DNA from: Lophium mytilinum
Taxonomy: Eukaryota > Ascomycota > Dothideomycetes > Mytilinidiales > Mytilinidiaceae
Direction of reading: 5' to 3'
NCBI GenBank assembly: GCA_010093605.1
Contig: MU004186.1
Coordinates: 782,796 to 846,795, forward strand
Length of the DNA stretch: 64,000 nt
In this document: in pieces, positions 52,221 through 63,872 of the stretch
How positions within the stretch are numbered: the first letter of the stretch is position 1
Layout of the letters: the number at the start of each line of letters is the position of its first letter
Notes under the pieces: model-generated
What the model saw: the letters and a program-made list of their open reading frames with translations, nothing else
Database searches by the model: none
What the model was told of the DNA's origin: nothing
Translations under genes and position numbers: made by a program

Positions 52221-53577
52221 ATGGCGCCCTCATCAGAGCCAATGTACAAGAAGGACGAGAAGGCGCTCTGCTTCCACCATGAGCTTTTGTATGAAGCGAA
52301 AGTGCTGGACTCGAAGCTAGAGGATCCAGATGACAAGCGGAGTGCCTATCTTTACAAGGTGCACTACAAAGGCTGGAAGAACACGTGAGTCCCTCTCCCT
52401 CTTCCACTCTGGATATCTCGTATATTTTCTTTCCCGATTTGGCTATGAGTCGTTTACTCTAAATCCGAATGCATCTCTTCTTGTCAGATACACCTCTGTC
52501 AGTTCTAGCCAACTGGCCTAGCCCAACCGTCATATTTCGTTCGGAATGCACAAATGCTTTGCCTCCCAGCGCCTTTTATAGCGCGATTGACCTTCTTTCT
52601 AGTTGGGATGACTGGGTCCCGGAAGACCGCCTTCGAAAGCTCTCTCCAGAAAACAAAGAGCTAGCGCACAACTTGCGGCATGATATGCTACAAGCTCAGC
52701 GTAATCAGCGTAGCGTGCCAGCGTCCAGCAAGAAGAAGACGCAGAGCTCGACTCGTGGAAGCGAGGAGCGACAGACATCCGTCGCGGCAGGTCCGAGGGG
52801 ACAGAAGAGGGGCAGAGACTATGAGATCGAAAAGGTCAGTCAAGATTACCAAAGCAGTCATCACCTAACACTTCATGTCAATTGAACGCCTTTTAATGCT
52901 CATCGGGGCTGCAATTTTGACGACATGCATTCTAATTCGAGTCCGCTCTAGGAGGAATCGTTCCAAAGTCGCCTGGCCGTACGAATCTACACGCCGGACA
53001 GACTCAAGAGCTTGTTGGTTGATGACTGGGAGAATGTTACCAAGAACCAGCAGCTAGTTCACCTTCCATCGAAAAAGCCGGCATCGCTCATTCTCGACGA
53101 GTATTTTGAGTTCGAGAAGGCTAGAAGGCGAGCGGGAAGTGCTGAGTACGACATCCTCGAGGAAGTTGTCCAAGGATTGAAAGAGTACTTCAACAAGAGC
53201 CTGGGCAGGATCCTCCTTTACCGCTTTGAGCGTCAACAGTTCTTCGAGATTCACGAGCGGATGGAGACTCCCAACGACACCTTGTCAGGCCAACAGATTG
53301 TGGACGTCTATGGAGGAGAGCATCTTCTCAGGCTGTTTGGTATGTTTCTGGTTTCATATGCTATATCACTACACTGCTGACCGCAGAACGTTCAGTCTCA
53401 ATGCCGGAGCTTATTGCGCAAACAAACATGGATCACCAATCGGTCAACCGCCTTCGGGAGGAGCTCAGCAACATGCTGAACTGGTTCTCGAAAGAGGCAA
53501 ACGTGAACACGTTTTTCACTGCAACTTACGAGAGTCCCGGACAGGAGTACGCCGACAAGAACCGTGGGGCCCACTAA
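52221..53577 (+). CDS. EAF3: Eaf3/MRG15 chromodomain subunit of NuA4 and Rpd3S
   Basis: Exons 52221-52384, 52603-52834, 52952-53339 and 53387-53577 join to 324 residues. The N-terminal chromodomain has [20 protein letters not shown] across the first intron, placing the aromatic cage residues. A basic, Ser/Lys-rich linker (residues about 85-130) leads to the MRG domain: LLVDDWENVTKNQQLVHLPS, ILEEVVQGLKEYFNKSLGRI, LLYRFERQQFFEI, VYGGEHLLRLF and PELIAQTNMDQ-like MDHQSVNRLREELS. Known role: reads H3K36 methylation and recruits NuA4 acetyltransferase and Rpd3S deacetylase. Introns 1 and 2 are longer than most in the window (218 and 117 nt). Confidence 0.94.
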
Positions 53578-54554
53578 GTAGATGTGCATGCAGACGGTCG
53601 AACCATAGGACAAGATCGATGTCCGAGTCGATTTGGTTTACCTGTTCGACTGGCTAATGTACATCGCCGAGCGCTCTCCAATGGTTGTCCAGGTCCTATG
53701 GGTGCGTGCCCAGGTGGATGGCTCACGGGGTGCTCTGGCCAGCTGCGAGCGGGACCTCTTCCCATTGCAATTTTGCTTAGCTCAGAAGAACACAGCATGG
53801 AAGGGCACGATTGCCGGACGCTGATGGTCTTTAAGTTCGGAGTTTATTGGCAGCTATTCGGGGTCCTTCGGCAAAGCCAGAGTACGGGGTTTACAGCTGC
53901 CCCGGAAGGGAGATGTAATTTTAGGAGGCCGTTAATTGTATTTTCGAAGCTGAGCAGTATCAAGGACTTTCATGATGTTCTGAGAACAGCAGCAACCGTG
54001 ACTACCTTCACATTGCGTGACACGTAGTGATAGTGTTATGGAGACTTGGCTATTACTTGGCATGGTGTTCTTGTCTGGGCATATTCCGCCAAACTTTCTC
54101 CTTGTTGCGGAAAGCCGTTCTTATTGTTTGAGCGCAAGATTCGCCATCTACATTTTCTGTTATCTAGATTGTATCGGCATAGTGATTCCGTGATATCAGA
54201 AGCAAAAGGACCTTTTCGACGCGCACGGCACCTGTGGCGTTTTCTTGACTCGCGCCGGCTTGCGCCAGACGCTCACTATTCGTCGGTGCTTGGTGATAAG
54301 CTTGCCGTCCAATGCCCGAGCTGATGAGCCCCTGGGGGCCCTCGAGGCCGCCGATCCTCTGAGCGGTTTCGATCACCCGTGCGGGAGTGCTTTTTATCTC
54401 CCGCCCGCGAGAATGGGCAAACAACATTGAGCGCGCTCGTTCCCCACCAGACGCCGTGAGACCTCTATCATGCTCTTCGTGAGTGGTCATCATCCGCCCT
54501 AGCTGAAAAGCAGTAGCCACGACGCGAAGCATCGGCCAGTCCCCTGGACTGAGG
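53578..54554. other. Intergenic between EAF3 and the seven-helix gene
   Basis: 977 bp. A minus-strand 122-codon frame at 54164-54532 and plus-strand frames near 53584-54027 have no motif and are not called. 54220-54440 is locally GC-rich. Confidence 0.45.
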
Positions 54555-56163
54555 ATGCTGCCTTTGGTGGTGGAGGCCTGGGTCTGGTAAGAGCTCTGGC
54601 AACCTTGTCATTATCAAGATTTTTGACACCTATAGGTATGGAGTAGTTGTAGTGGTTGCGTTGGCCCGATTCGTATCTCGCGGGCTGCTATTCGGCACGA
54701 TCACGAAACTCCAAATCGATGACTGGGTTATGGCATTTACCTTGTGCTTATACACCGTGCTCGTTGTTTGCATCAACATCGTCGCTCATGCGAACTCCAA
54801 TCTTTTGGTATGGACTCATGGGAGCTAATTGGATTTGCAACTATTCAGAAGCTCATGTTTGACAGCCACCCGGATTCGATGTGAATCATCTTACTCCTCA
54901 AGACATCAGAGACCGTGAGTACGGGAGTAAGATGATTCTGGTTGTCGAGCAATGCCAAATATCTATTATCTGTACGTACCGTGCCTAGGTTCTCTTGCTA
55001 GTATTGTTCCGAGAATACTGGTAAAACATGACTCCAACTGTGTTACAAGATCTCTCAAGTCGCGTTCAAGCCCCTTCTCCAGTGGCATTGATCATTCAGG
55101 CAGGCCGGAGAGGGGGTACTCGAGGAACACTGACACCAGAGGATCTAGTAGCTACCCTAATGACCTTCGATGAGCATCTGCTAACATATGTGGGCAATTC
55201 AAGGGCTCTCAAAAGTGTGCTTACTGATAATGTACTATCGCCTTACATATAATCTTAAAGAGAATATCGTTATCAAATTCCTAGTGGTATATGTAGCTGC
55301 TAGCTTCTTGATTATGGAAATATGCTATCTGGCGGTCTGGTGCAGGTATGTAACCCTTGAGAGTGTTCTACATATCACATACCAACCTCGAATTTCCAGG
55401 CCATTCAGTAATTATTGGGCGGTCCCCACACCAAACAGTAAGTATCATCGGGTACGCTTCTGTCTAGTCCGGAGCCTAATCTTGAATATGTAGTCCAGTG
55501 CAGCGCGGCAACCCATCATCTCATCATGAATGCTGTCTTCAACCTCTCTTCCGATCTTATGATGCTCGTGGTAGCTCTCCAAATGCTCATCCGAAGTCGT
55601 CTTCCCCTTCGGCGGAAAATCGTTCTGTCAGGTATCTTCGGGCTTGTACGTAGCCTTATAGCCCCCAACTGCGACCGCAATTGACTAACATAAGCCGCAG
55701 GGAATCTTTGTTGTAGGTGACCTTGAAACTCCTGACGGCCCGCGACGCTTGTTCGTTGACAACGCTCATGTGTTATTTAGATTCTAGCTGCTGTGTTGAA
55801 CAAGTATTACTCGTTCACCCAACCTTTTGGAGGGCAATGGACCTATTGTATGAATCCCCAACGTGGTTCATTCTCACAGCGACCCCACTTACAGTCCACT
55901 CAGGGTACGTTCGCGAATCGTCAACCGCTCTCCTGGTAGCAAATCTGCCGTTCTGCTGGACGTTGCTTCGACGTCTGTTCAATCTGCGTGCCTTCGACAG
56001 CGGCGGCGCCACTCGCTCTCAGCGAACTTTAGCAACGAGAGCGACAGGCCGGGTGGCTGATTTCGATCGAATGAGCCGGACTAGCGAGGGAAGCGCTCGA
56101 GGGGCGAACTCTGCTACTCTCACACAGGACACCGACAATAGCCTCCAGCCGTTGAATGCTTGA
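54555..56163 (+). CDS. Seven-transmembrane fungal rhodopsin-like (Pth11-related) protein
   Basis: Nine exons: 54555-54586, 54636-54807, 54866-54971, 55204-55345, 55400-55437, 55494-55645, 55701-55712, 55781-55847 and 55904-56163, 326 residues. Exon 7 is a 12-nt microexon encoding GIFV, required to keep GIFG-L-GIFV-ILAAVLNKYYS in frame. Membrane helices include WYGVVVVVALARFVSR, DDWVMAFTLCLYTVLVVCIN, IIWLSKVCLLIMYYRL, IKFLVVYVAASFLIMEICYL and HHLIMNAVFNLSSDLMMLVV. NYWAVPTPN and ESSTALLVANLPFCWTLLRR match the fungal rhodopsin/SAT4 domain. There is no CFEM domain; the tail is Ser/Thr/Arg-rich and cytoplasmic. Relatives include Pth11-type receptors; ligand unknown. Intron 3 is unusually long (232 nt). 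Confidence 0.82.
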
Positions 56164-56503
56164 AAAAGCGTTGGCTGTAGGACTATAGAAACAGAGGAGG
56201 CACGCAGGAATATAGAGTCCAGGTCCGGGCTAGCAACATTTCGAAGACGACGAGACCAGGAAACGACTACGCTGTAGAGAGAAGACCGCTGCGATGACCG
56301 ACATGAACTAGGAAGTAGGCGATTGATTTCTATAGGATACCCTGACTTTAAGTAAATGTATGTACTTCTAGCCTCTATATACCTTCATCGTCGAATTGTG
56401 GCCGTTGAACAAGCAATTTCCGTGTGCGATCCTGCCATTACCTTTTCAGACCTTCTATTGGGAGAGAGTGCCTGACCAGTCATCAAGGCAGCATCGGAAT
56501 TAT
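56164..56503. other. Intergenic, tail-to-tail
   Basis: 340 bp between two convergent stops; nothing recognised. Confidence 0.5.
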
Positions 56504-57353
56504 CTACTTTCTTCTGCTCATAGCGTCTTCGATTTTCTGAAGTGCCCACTCCAGACACTGCTCCATGCTCGCCTCTGCTTCCCTAGGCATGCCATGTATA
56601 CCAGCACGTTTGCAAACATCCTCGTCCAGTTCTCCTTCCACATCGCCTTGCTGGAACAGAAAAGAGTGGTCTTTCACATAGTTCGGCCAGACAATCTGGT
56701 CCACATATCCGGGGGGATCTTCCCAGAATCCTTCTAGGGTAACATAGCCAGTCCGTGCCTCCCGTCGCGTCTTTGCTGTGCGGTACGACGTCCTTAGAAA
56801 CAGCCGGACGTCGAAAAGGTCCCTTATGTCGGCCATTTCGTTAGAGAAAAGCAAGAAACCGTCAATGATCGCGATGGGCATATTCCACGACTTCTCCGCG
56901 ACAAGGGCCTGTACTCGTTGCTTCAGCTCTTCGATGAGCTCGGCAGGTACGCGATGCTCGCCCACGGCATTTTGATCCTCTTTTGAGACTAATGTCGGCG
57001 GGGACGACCCGTGTTTCTTGATGTGCGAAAGAGCTTCACGAAAACCGTTAAGGTCTAGAGACTCAATGCAGTCCCAGTCTTGCACGCCTTCTCGAATGGG
57101 GATCTATTATTATCGTTAGCCCATTCTCCCTTCTTCTTTTTGAGGTATCCTACGTTTCTTTCCTCAAGATAAAAATCATCAAGGTGCAGGATGAAACTTT
57201 GTGGCAATATATCTCGCAAAAGACGAGACAAAGTAGTCTTGCCTGACTAAGATTAGCACCTCTATCGGGCGGAGACAGTATGGAGTAAATAATACCGGAT
57301 GAGCTGGGCCCGGAAATGCCCAATAGAAGGGCGGCCGCTGGAGCAGAAGCCAT
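56504..57353 (-). CDS. NRK1: Nicotinamide riboside kinase (Nrk1-like)
   Basis: Minus-strand exons 57353-57296, 57242-57154 and 57103-56504 join to 248 residues. The P-loop GISGPSSSGKTTLSRLL spans intron 1, whose splice divides the Gly codon before Lys. HLDDFYLEE and VQDWDCIESLD follow, and IAIIDGFLLF is the uridine-kinase-like acidic motif; the lid region is RTSYRTAKTRREARTGYVT, and DPPGYVDQIVWPNYVKDH matches Nrk1 proteins. Known role: phosphorylates nicotinamide riboside to NMN in NAD salvage. The acceptor for exon 2 is the second AG of TTAGTCAG, chosen because it restores GKTT. Length fits the family. Confidence 0.9.
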
Positions 57354-57651
57354 CCCTATATGAGGCCGCTGCACGGCCAATTCTATCTCTCGGTGTTGTG
57401 GTTGCGAAGAATGACCATGGACATGGAGGCGGGAGTCACAGACAAGGGTCTCCACGTGGGGTTCTTGGCGGGTCGCTTTTTGGTGACTTCAATGAAGCTT
57501 CCTCGAAAGAAACACCAATATCGCACCACCACCACGCCGGTACACCTACATCCTCCCTCCTGCTCCACCGCCGCGACTTTTCAAGCACTGTTGCTGCACA
57601 AACTGACTGCGACGGTCTCCCTGGCGTCTTGCAGGCGCAGGGGGTGACAAC
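57354..57651. promoter_or_regulatory. Shared divergent promoter, NRK1 / ARMH3-like gene
   Basis: 298 bp between opposed start codons. No specific motif recognised. Confidence 0.45.
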
Positions 57652-59992
57652 ATGGACCCCTCCCCCCTCACACAGCAGGTAAGTCTGCAATTACACACTG
57701 CCTCCTCACTAGCAGAACGCTGACATACTCAAGGCTAGGCCCGAGTCTTTTCAACCACTCATTGTCCAGCTCTACGAAACGCTTTTCCGGGTTCGTTTAT
57801 CACGATAATACTTGCACGAGTCAAGGGCTGAGTCGGGTCACAGGAGGATGAAGAATACGAGTCGTTCGAACGATCGGGGTTCTGGGCAGAGTTCTTCCTA
57901 CTGCGACCAGACCGGACCAGTCTGATGCGCATTCTTGGACATTTGAGCGGCGATGACCTTTTGCACATCCAAGTATGCTTGACGCTGTCCAGCTTGTCCC
58001 CATAATCAGCTAACAACAACCGCTTGGAGGGTCGCTCGCAGCAACTCTTCCTCAAGGCTATTGAATGCGTCAAGCGTAGCTCTTCGCCGTCCGACGAGAT
58101 CGCTCTCGATGTAAGCTAGTCATATTTCCCAGCATACGAAGGCTAGCTACTCACAACGCAGACCTTGATAGTCTTCCTAGGCGCTGTCCTCAGCAAGAAA
58201 TATACGAATCCCAGCTCAGATATCATTTCGGTCCTAACTGGCTTGAACAACGCGGATACTGTCATGTCGGACTTTGTGGCGTCTTTGGACATAGTCATCC
58301 GTACTGGACGAACCAGTGAGTGCTCTGTAAATATTTTGCACGACGATTGCTTACTGCAACAGTGCAAGTACGACAGAAGGCTGTCCTGGCTGCGCTGTCA
58401 ATCACCGCCGGCGCGTACCAAACAGGGCTGATATCTTATTTCACGCATCGTGATCTCTTTCCCTCTCTAATGAAGGTACGGAAGGTAGTCGCTTATATGG
58501 GCCTCTGCTGATTCATACAGTGTATCCAAGACTCTGATAGCAGTACTGAAGCGGTTGCCCCATTCTTTCTCCTAGGTCTCTTGGCCAATTACAACAAGTT
58601 CGAAATGCAAAACCCATATCGACTGCGGCTCGATGATTTCGTGAACGAGGCGACCATCCGTAAGATAGTGCTAGGGTTCGGCTCGACGTGTTGCCAGCTA
58701 CGAGACAGTTACGTTGCGGTGCAGGAAGATCTACCCGAAGGATGGAATTTGGGCTCTACCCTGAATTATATCAGTCTTGGGTTGCTTGCTCCTGGGTCTC
58801 GGCCGACAACTCCTGTGCCGAATCCCGAGGAGGCCAAGTCTCTTTTCTCTAGTCTGTATGGTAGTCCTTGCGTATCGTTCGCCTTTCCTTACTAATTTGT
58901 CCTCCAGTCCGGGCCCGGAGGTGGGAGTCATTCTTGCTACATACGACTTTGTCAACGCAAACAAGGTTTTCTGCTTTACCTTGGTGACTCTTGACTGTCC
59001 CACAAAAGGGGATCCGTCGCCGCTTGCTTCATTCCTCTCCCTAACTTCTTACCTGTTTCAGCACGCCCATCGATCTTTACGAGCTTCGTTGTATACCTAC
59101 GTAAGCCTTTACATACTGCAGATTATCGTAGAGGATCAGGCCCTGGCCAAGCGAATGTGCAGCGAGGACAGCAAGATGTCCGTACGGCTTTGTAGGCAGC
59201 GTCAACCTTATCTTCCTTTGGTCAAGGGAGATCGAGTCGCCACTTCATTCATTCTTGACATAATGGTTGATGGTATCAATCACAACTTACGAAGGAGATT
59301 GGACGTCGAGTTCTACATGTTAGTGTTACACCCTTGACTTAACCGTGTCGTCGCTGATTACGCAGATTGTGCCTCGGCGTGATATTACGGATTATATCCT
59401 TCCTCAGTAGATCTAGACTTCGATTAGGTGCGCTTTTGTTTAAACAAGGACTACTGGGACTCGCTAACAGGGCCTAGCTTATCACTGGTCAGAGCTTTGG
59501 CGTACTCTCCTCTCCTTCGTCCGATTCTTGGTCACTTACGCCAATGATGTCAAATCTTTGCCGAGATGCTCACGGATGATAGACGACGTGGTGAACTTGA
59601 TAGCCCTAAGTCTTTCTGCTGGAGAAGCTTTCCTGCCTGATCCAGCTTCCTATGATGATCTCTTCTACAAGCTGGTGGAGACAGGGGATATATTGACCAA
59701 GTTTCGAGACGCATTCGACTTGTCGAGCTCACATTCCATGGAAACACTAATTAATGTGTCCAAACACTATTATACTCTTCTTGAAGGTGATAAAGGCAAG
59801 GCGAAGGGGAAGAATCTCAGCCCGAGGGAGGTTAGCAAGGTTATAAAGCAGGGATATGATACCCTTTCAATTCAAATCAAGGAGGGGCTGGATTCCTGGG
59901 ACAGGTTTCGAGAAGTAGATCACAGGAACGTGTTGAAAAGACTGTCTCGGGTTGCAGTAGAAGATGCGAGGAGCTTGATCGAGGAAAGATAG
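57652..59992 (+). CDS. ARMH3/DUF1741 armadillo-like helical protein
   Basis: Ten exons: 57652-57678, 57734-57790, 57844-57972, 58030-58110, 58162-58315, 58363-58475, 58521-58855, 58908-59318, 59366-59427 and 59478-59992, 627 residues, all phases consistent. Family text in order: FWAEFFLLRPDRTSLMRILG, LSKKYTNPSSDIISVLTGL, ITAGAYQTGLISYFTHRDLF, ILATYDFVNANKVFCF, SLTSYLFQHAHRSLRASLY, MSVRLCRQRQPYLPLVKGDR, INHNLRRRLDVEFY, YHWSELWRTLLSFVRFLVTY and a C-terminal domain with GEAFLPDPASYDDLFYKLVE. The human homologue ARMH3 (C10orf76) works at the Golgi with PI4KB and GBF1; a similar role in the fungus is inferred. The stop lies 0.15 kb before a TIR element. Confidence 0.9.
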
Positions 59993-60143
59993 CACAGTTG
60001 GCTATGACATGTTCAAATCGAATTTTAGCGCAGCCGAAAAATTTAAATGAAATTGAATGTGCAATGTGCAGCGGCCTTATAATTAGAAAAATATTAAAGT
60101 TGCGTATTAATTTTGCTCCTCTTCACTGTACATGCACTATATT

Positions 60144-60692
60144 TAGGCCAGTGCTAGGTGGCCGACCCCTTTTTACTATTTAGCCGATGCTGCATTACTA
60201 TCTAGCCTACCTACCTCCCTGCGGACCTTTTACCGCGTTCTAATTAGCTTAGATAGCTTATAGGAAGGTCCGGCTATTTACTCTATATATATACTATAGC
60301 CTTTCTATTTTATCTATAGTCTTTCTATCTTAGTATAGCTATATTTATAGCTACCCGCCTACCTATCTACCTATCTAGAAGAATGCCTAAACTATTAATT
60401 TTGCACCTAATAGAGGCCTTCTCTCTATTACTACTAGCCTATAAGCACCTATATAGAGTCCTTACTAATAAAATCTTCTATATACTTATTAAACTTCTTA
60501 TTAGCAGGCTTATAAGCTACTTTATAAGGCTATAGTAGGCCTCTACCCTTATAGTCTATACTCTAGAGGAGCCGGCCTAGTAAGCGAGCTAATTAAAATA
60601 TAGTAAACGGTCCGTAAGGGGGTAGGTAGGCTAGATAGTAATACGGCATCGGCTAAATAGTAAAAAGAGGTTAGCTATCTAGCACCGGCCTA
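60144..60692. mobile_element. Second TIR element (MITE-like)
   Basis: Left TIR 60144-60255 and right TIR about 60585-60692 are inverted copies sharing TAGGCCRGTGCTAG at the outer edge, then TTTTTACTATTTAGCCGATG, ATTACTATCTAGCCTACCTA and CGGACC. The interior (about 330 bp) is AT-rich with no coding frame. Flanks read ATATT on the left and TATTT on the right, so a target duplication is not clear. It marks the border between the gene island and the second AT-rich block. Confidence 0.72.
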
Positions 60693-61545
60693 TATTTAAT
60701 ATAAATTAACCCTTACCTTAACTACTCTATAGAACGTAATTTAGTTATAATACTAGCTAAATAAATCTAATAGAAGTTTCTTACTCTATATTCTACTACT
60801 TGCTATAGTTATTTCTAGTATATAATAGAAACGCCTAATAGACTCTACCTAAGTACCTATTCTATCTCTATACTATAGTAGACCCTCTCTAGACTCTTAA
60901 GCCTAAAGCTTATACTTTTATATAAGTAAACCTCCCGCCCTATAGGAGATATTTATTATATAAGACCTTATATAAGAACTCTTATATATAGACTACCTTA
61001 TCTTATTTTTATATTAGATATTACTTCTAGTTTAATATAGCTACTAGTATATATATCCTCTATTTTCTATTAGGTTTTATAGCAGGATATAACTATTATA
61101 GGTATAGTGCCTAGCTTCTACTCTAAATCTAATAAGACTTCTTAAAATAGCAGTAGCTTAGTCTTTTAATAGCTAATAAAGGGTATAGCTTCTATTAGAG
61201 TCTATGCAGCTATTCTATCTATAATAGAAGGTAAAATAATAGTATTATAGCTTGTTAGGTTAATATCCCCTTCTAAATATCTATATATATATAGTCGATT
61301 AAAGCTTCTATACCTCTTTCTTAATAGATATAATACCTATATTTTAGTATATATATAACCCTACTTTTATTTATCTTCTATATATTAGTATATAGTATAC
61401 TATATTAGCTAGAAAATTATATATATAAGAACACTAAGGTTACTTATAGAAAATACTATCTTTAAAATAATACTAAATTATCTATTACTCTTTTTACTAG
61501 CTAAGCTAACCTCTTCTTTATACTATAAGAAAAGTCTACTACTAC

Positions 61546-61804
61546 TATAAGTTTTATAATAGTATAAGAGTTATATCCTTATATATAATAGGCTTAAAAT
61601 CTATTAAATAAGAATAAAACTATAAGCGTTTAAAGGCAATATAAGGAATGTTAAAGATAATATTAGAAGAATATTAGAAAAGCGTTTTATAATATATTTA
61701 TTAAGGTATATATATAACTCTATTACTAATAGTAATAGAACTTAGGTAATGTAATTCCTATCTATCTATCTATCTATTCTTATACTAACCTTAAACTTTT
61801 AACA
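61546..61804 (+). mobile_element. Solo-LTR-like repeat, copy 4
   Basis: 259 bp, TATAAGTTTTATAATAG (TG mutated to TA) to TTTTAACA. Flanks ACTAC (61541-61545) and ACTAT (61805-61809) differ by one C/T, as after RIP. Confidence 0.72.
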
Positions 61805-62199
61805 ACTATTACCTTCTAGAGAATATTAATAGCGCTAAAAAGTTCTATAGGCTATATGTTTTTATTATATAAAAATATACTATATAGGCCACTTTAACTA
61901 CTATATAAAAGATTTTTACTAGTGTATATACCCCTTATAGAAACTAAATCTATATAATAAACTATATTTATCTACCTATTAATCTATATCTATATCTATT
62001 TATCTATATTACTAACTATCTAAAACTATCTATCTATCTGTCTTTATATCTCTCTATTTATTTATCTATCTATCTTTCTTTCTTTTTAACTATATAACTA
62101 TATATCTATATATCTTTATATCTATATATCTCTTTTTTTTATATAACTAATCCTATACCACTTATTTACTTTCCTTTCTATAAGAAGGTTAGTAGTATT

Positions 62200-62226
62200 T
62201 ATTAAAGGTATAAATTTGATATAAGA

Positions 62227-62259
<33 letters not shown>

Positions 62260-62457
62260 AAAATAGGAATCATAATACTTAAGTTATTTTCTATATTAAT
62301 AGCAACAAGTTATATATATATAGCATTTAATACATTATAAAACGTTTCTCTAACGTTTATTATATCACGTTTAAACGCTTACGGTTTTATTGTATTTTAA
62401 GGCTTTTAAGCCTATTATATATAAGGATATAATAGTTATGCTATTATAAAATTTTCA
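62200..62457 (-). mobile_element. Solo-LTR-like repeat, copy 5
   Basis: 258 bp on the minus strand, with the (GATA)n array at 62227-62260. Flanks GTATT (62195-62199) and GTACT (62458-62462) differ by one C/T. Confidence 0.72.
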
Positions 62458-62787
62458 GTACTTATATCTAAATAAAAGTAGAAAGTATAGTAAAAATCAT
62501 CTATTCTACTATTAAGTTAATATAATCTGTCTGTAGACTATATATACTACAACCTATACAACTAGTAATAGTATACCTAATCTAAATTAGGATAAACTAT
62601 ACTAGGTAGTATTAGCACTATTAATATTCAATCCGTAACAGAGGTAAATATTACCTAAAAGACCTAGGTACTATAAAGTATAAGACTTAAAGTAGTAGTA
62701 CTTATAGTTAATTAATATTAATACATAGTTATTATATAGTAATATATTCTATAGAATAACAGTTTTATTATTATAAAAGATTCTTTT

Positions 62788-63009
62788 TATAAGTTCTATA
62801 ATAGTGTAAGCGTTATATCCTTTTATATAATAGGCTAAAAGGGCTTTAAGCAGAATAAAACATTAAGCTCTTAATATAATATAATAAATATTAGATAATA
62901 TTAGATAAACGTTAGAGTAGTATTTTATAACGCATTAAACAGCATATATATATAACTCTGTTACTATTAGTATAGAATATATAATTTAAGTAATATATAT
63001 CTATCTATC

Positions 63010-63079
<70 letters not shown>

Positions 63080-63111
63080 CTTATTCTTATACTAAAATTA
63101 TATCTTTAATA
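62788..63111 (+). mobile_element. Solo-LTR-like repeat, copy 6, with long TATC array
   Basis: 324 bp. The internal TATC array (about 62998-63078) is the longest in the window and accounts for the extra length. Flanks CTTTT and ATTTT agree at 4 of 5 bases only. Confidence 0.68.
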
Positions 63112-63354
63112 ATTTTAGGCTAGTAGAGCTTCTATTAGTGTCTATATAATAGTTCTATCTATCCTAGTTAATAAATTAGAAACTGTTTGCTGCTATATAG
63201 TAGTTAGATTAAACCCCTATCTTCTATAGTATTTTATGCTAACTACTCTTCTAATAAATATAATCTTAGAATAGTTAAGATGCCTCTCTTAGTATACTAG
63301 TTAATCCCCTAACCTTAAGAGCGTTAGAGATTAGCTTCTAGTAAACTTCTAACG

Positions 63355-63616
63355 TGTAAGTTTTATAATAGCATAAGCGCTATATCCTTACGCATAATAG
63401 GCTTAAAAGCCTTTAAATAGGACGAAACTGTAAGCGTTTAAATGTAATATAACGAATGTTAAATAATATTATAAGAACGTTTAAGAAACATTTTATAATG
63501 CATTAGATGCTGTATATATACAACTCCGTTGCTATTAATATATAATAGAACTCTAGCAATACAGTTCCTATCTATCTATCTATCTATCTATTCTTACATC
63601 GACCCTATATCTATCA
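63355..63616 (+). mobile_element. Solo-LTR-like repeat, copy 7 (left arm of palindrome)
   Basis: About 262 bp, starts TGTAAGTTTTATAATAGC and runs to ATCTATCA, where it meets copy 8 tail-to-tail. It is more mutated than copy 8. Confidence 0.72.
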
Positions 63617-63872
63617 AAGGTATAGAGTCGATGGGAGAATAGATAGATAGATAGATAGATAGGAATTGTATTGCTTGAGTTCTATTCTACATCGACAGCA
63701 ACGGAGTATATATACAGCATTTAATGCATTATAAAACGTTTCTCTAACGTTCTTGTAACGTTATCCAACGTTCGTTGTATCACGTTTAAACGCTCACGGT
63801 TTCGTCCCGTTTGAAGGCTTTTGAGCCTATTATGCGTAAGGATATAACGCTTATGCTATTGTAATCCTTATA
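63612..63872 (-). mobile_element. Solo-LTR-like repeat, copy 8 (right arm of palindrome), least mutated
   Basis: About 261 bp in opposite orientation to copy 7, overlapping it by a few bases. It keeps many CpG sites (ACGTTATCCAACGTTCG, CACGGTTTCGTCCCG) that are TpA or TpG in the other copies, so it is the best guide to the original sequence. The TATA-like box and (GATA)n array are intact. Confidence 0.75.

Noticed and set aside
54164-54532. 122-codon minus-strand frame upstream of the seven-helix gene
   Set aside because: No recognisable domain; lies in the expected promoter region.
59101-59121. GTAAGC...CTGCAG as an intron in the ARMH3-like gene
   Set aside because: 21 nt is too short to splice, and the in-frame translation (VSLYILQ) fits the helical family sequence.
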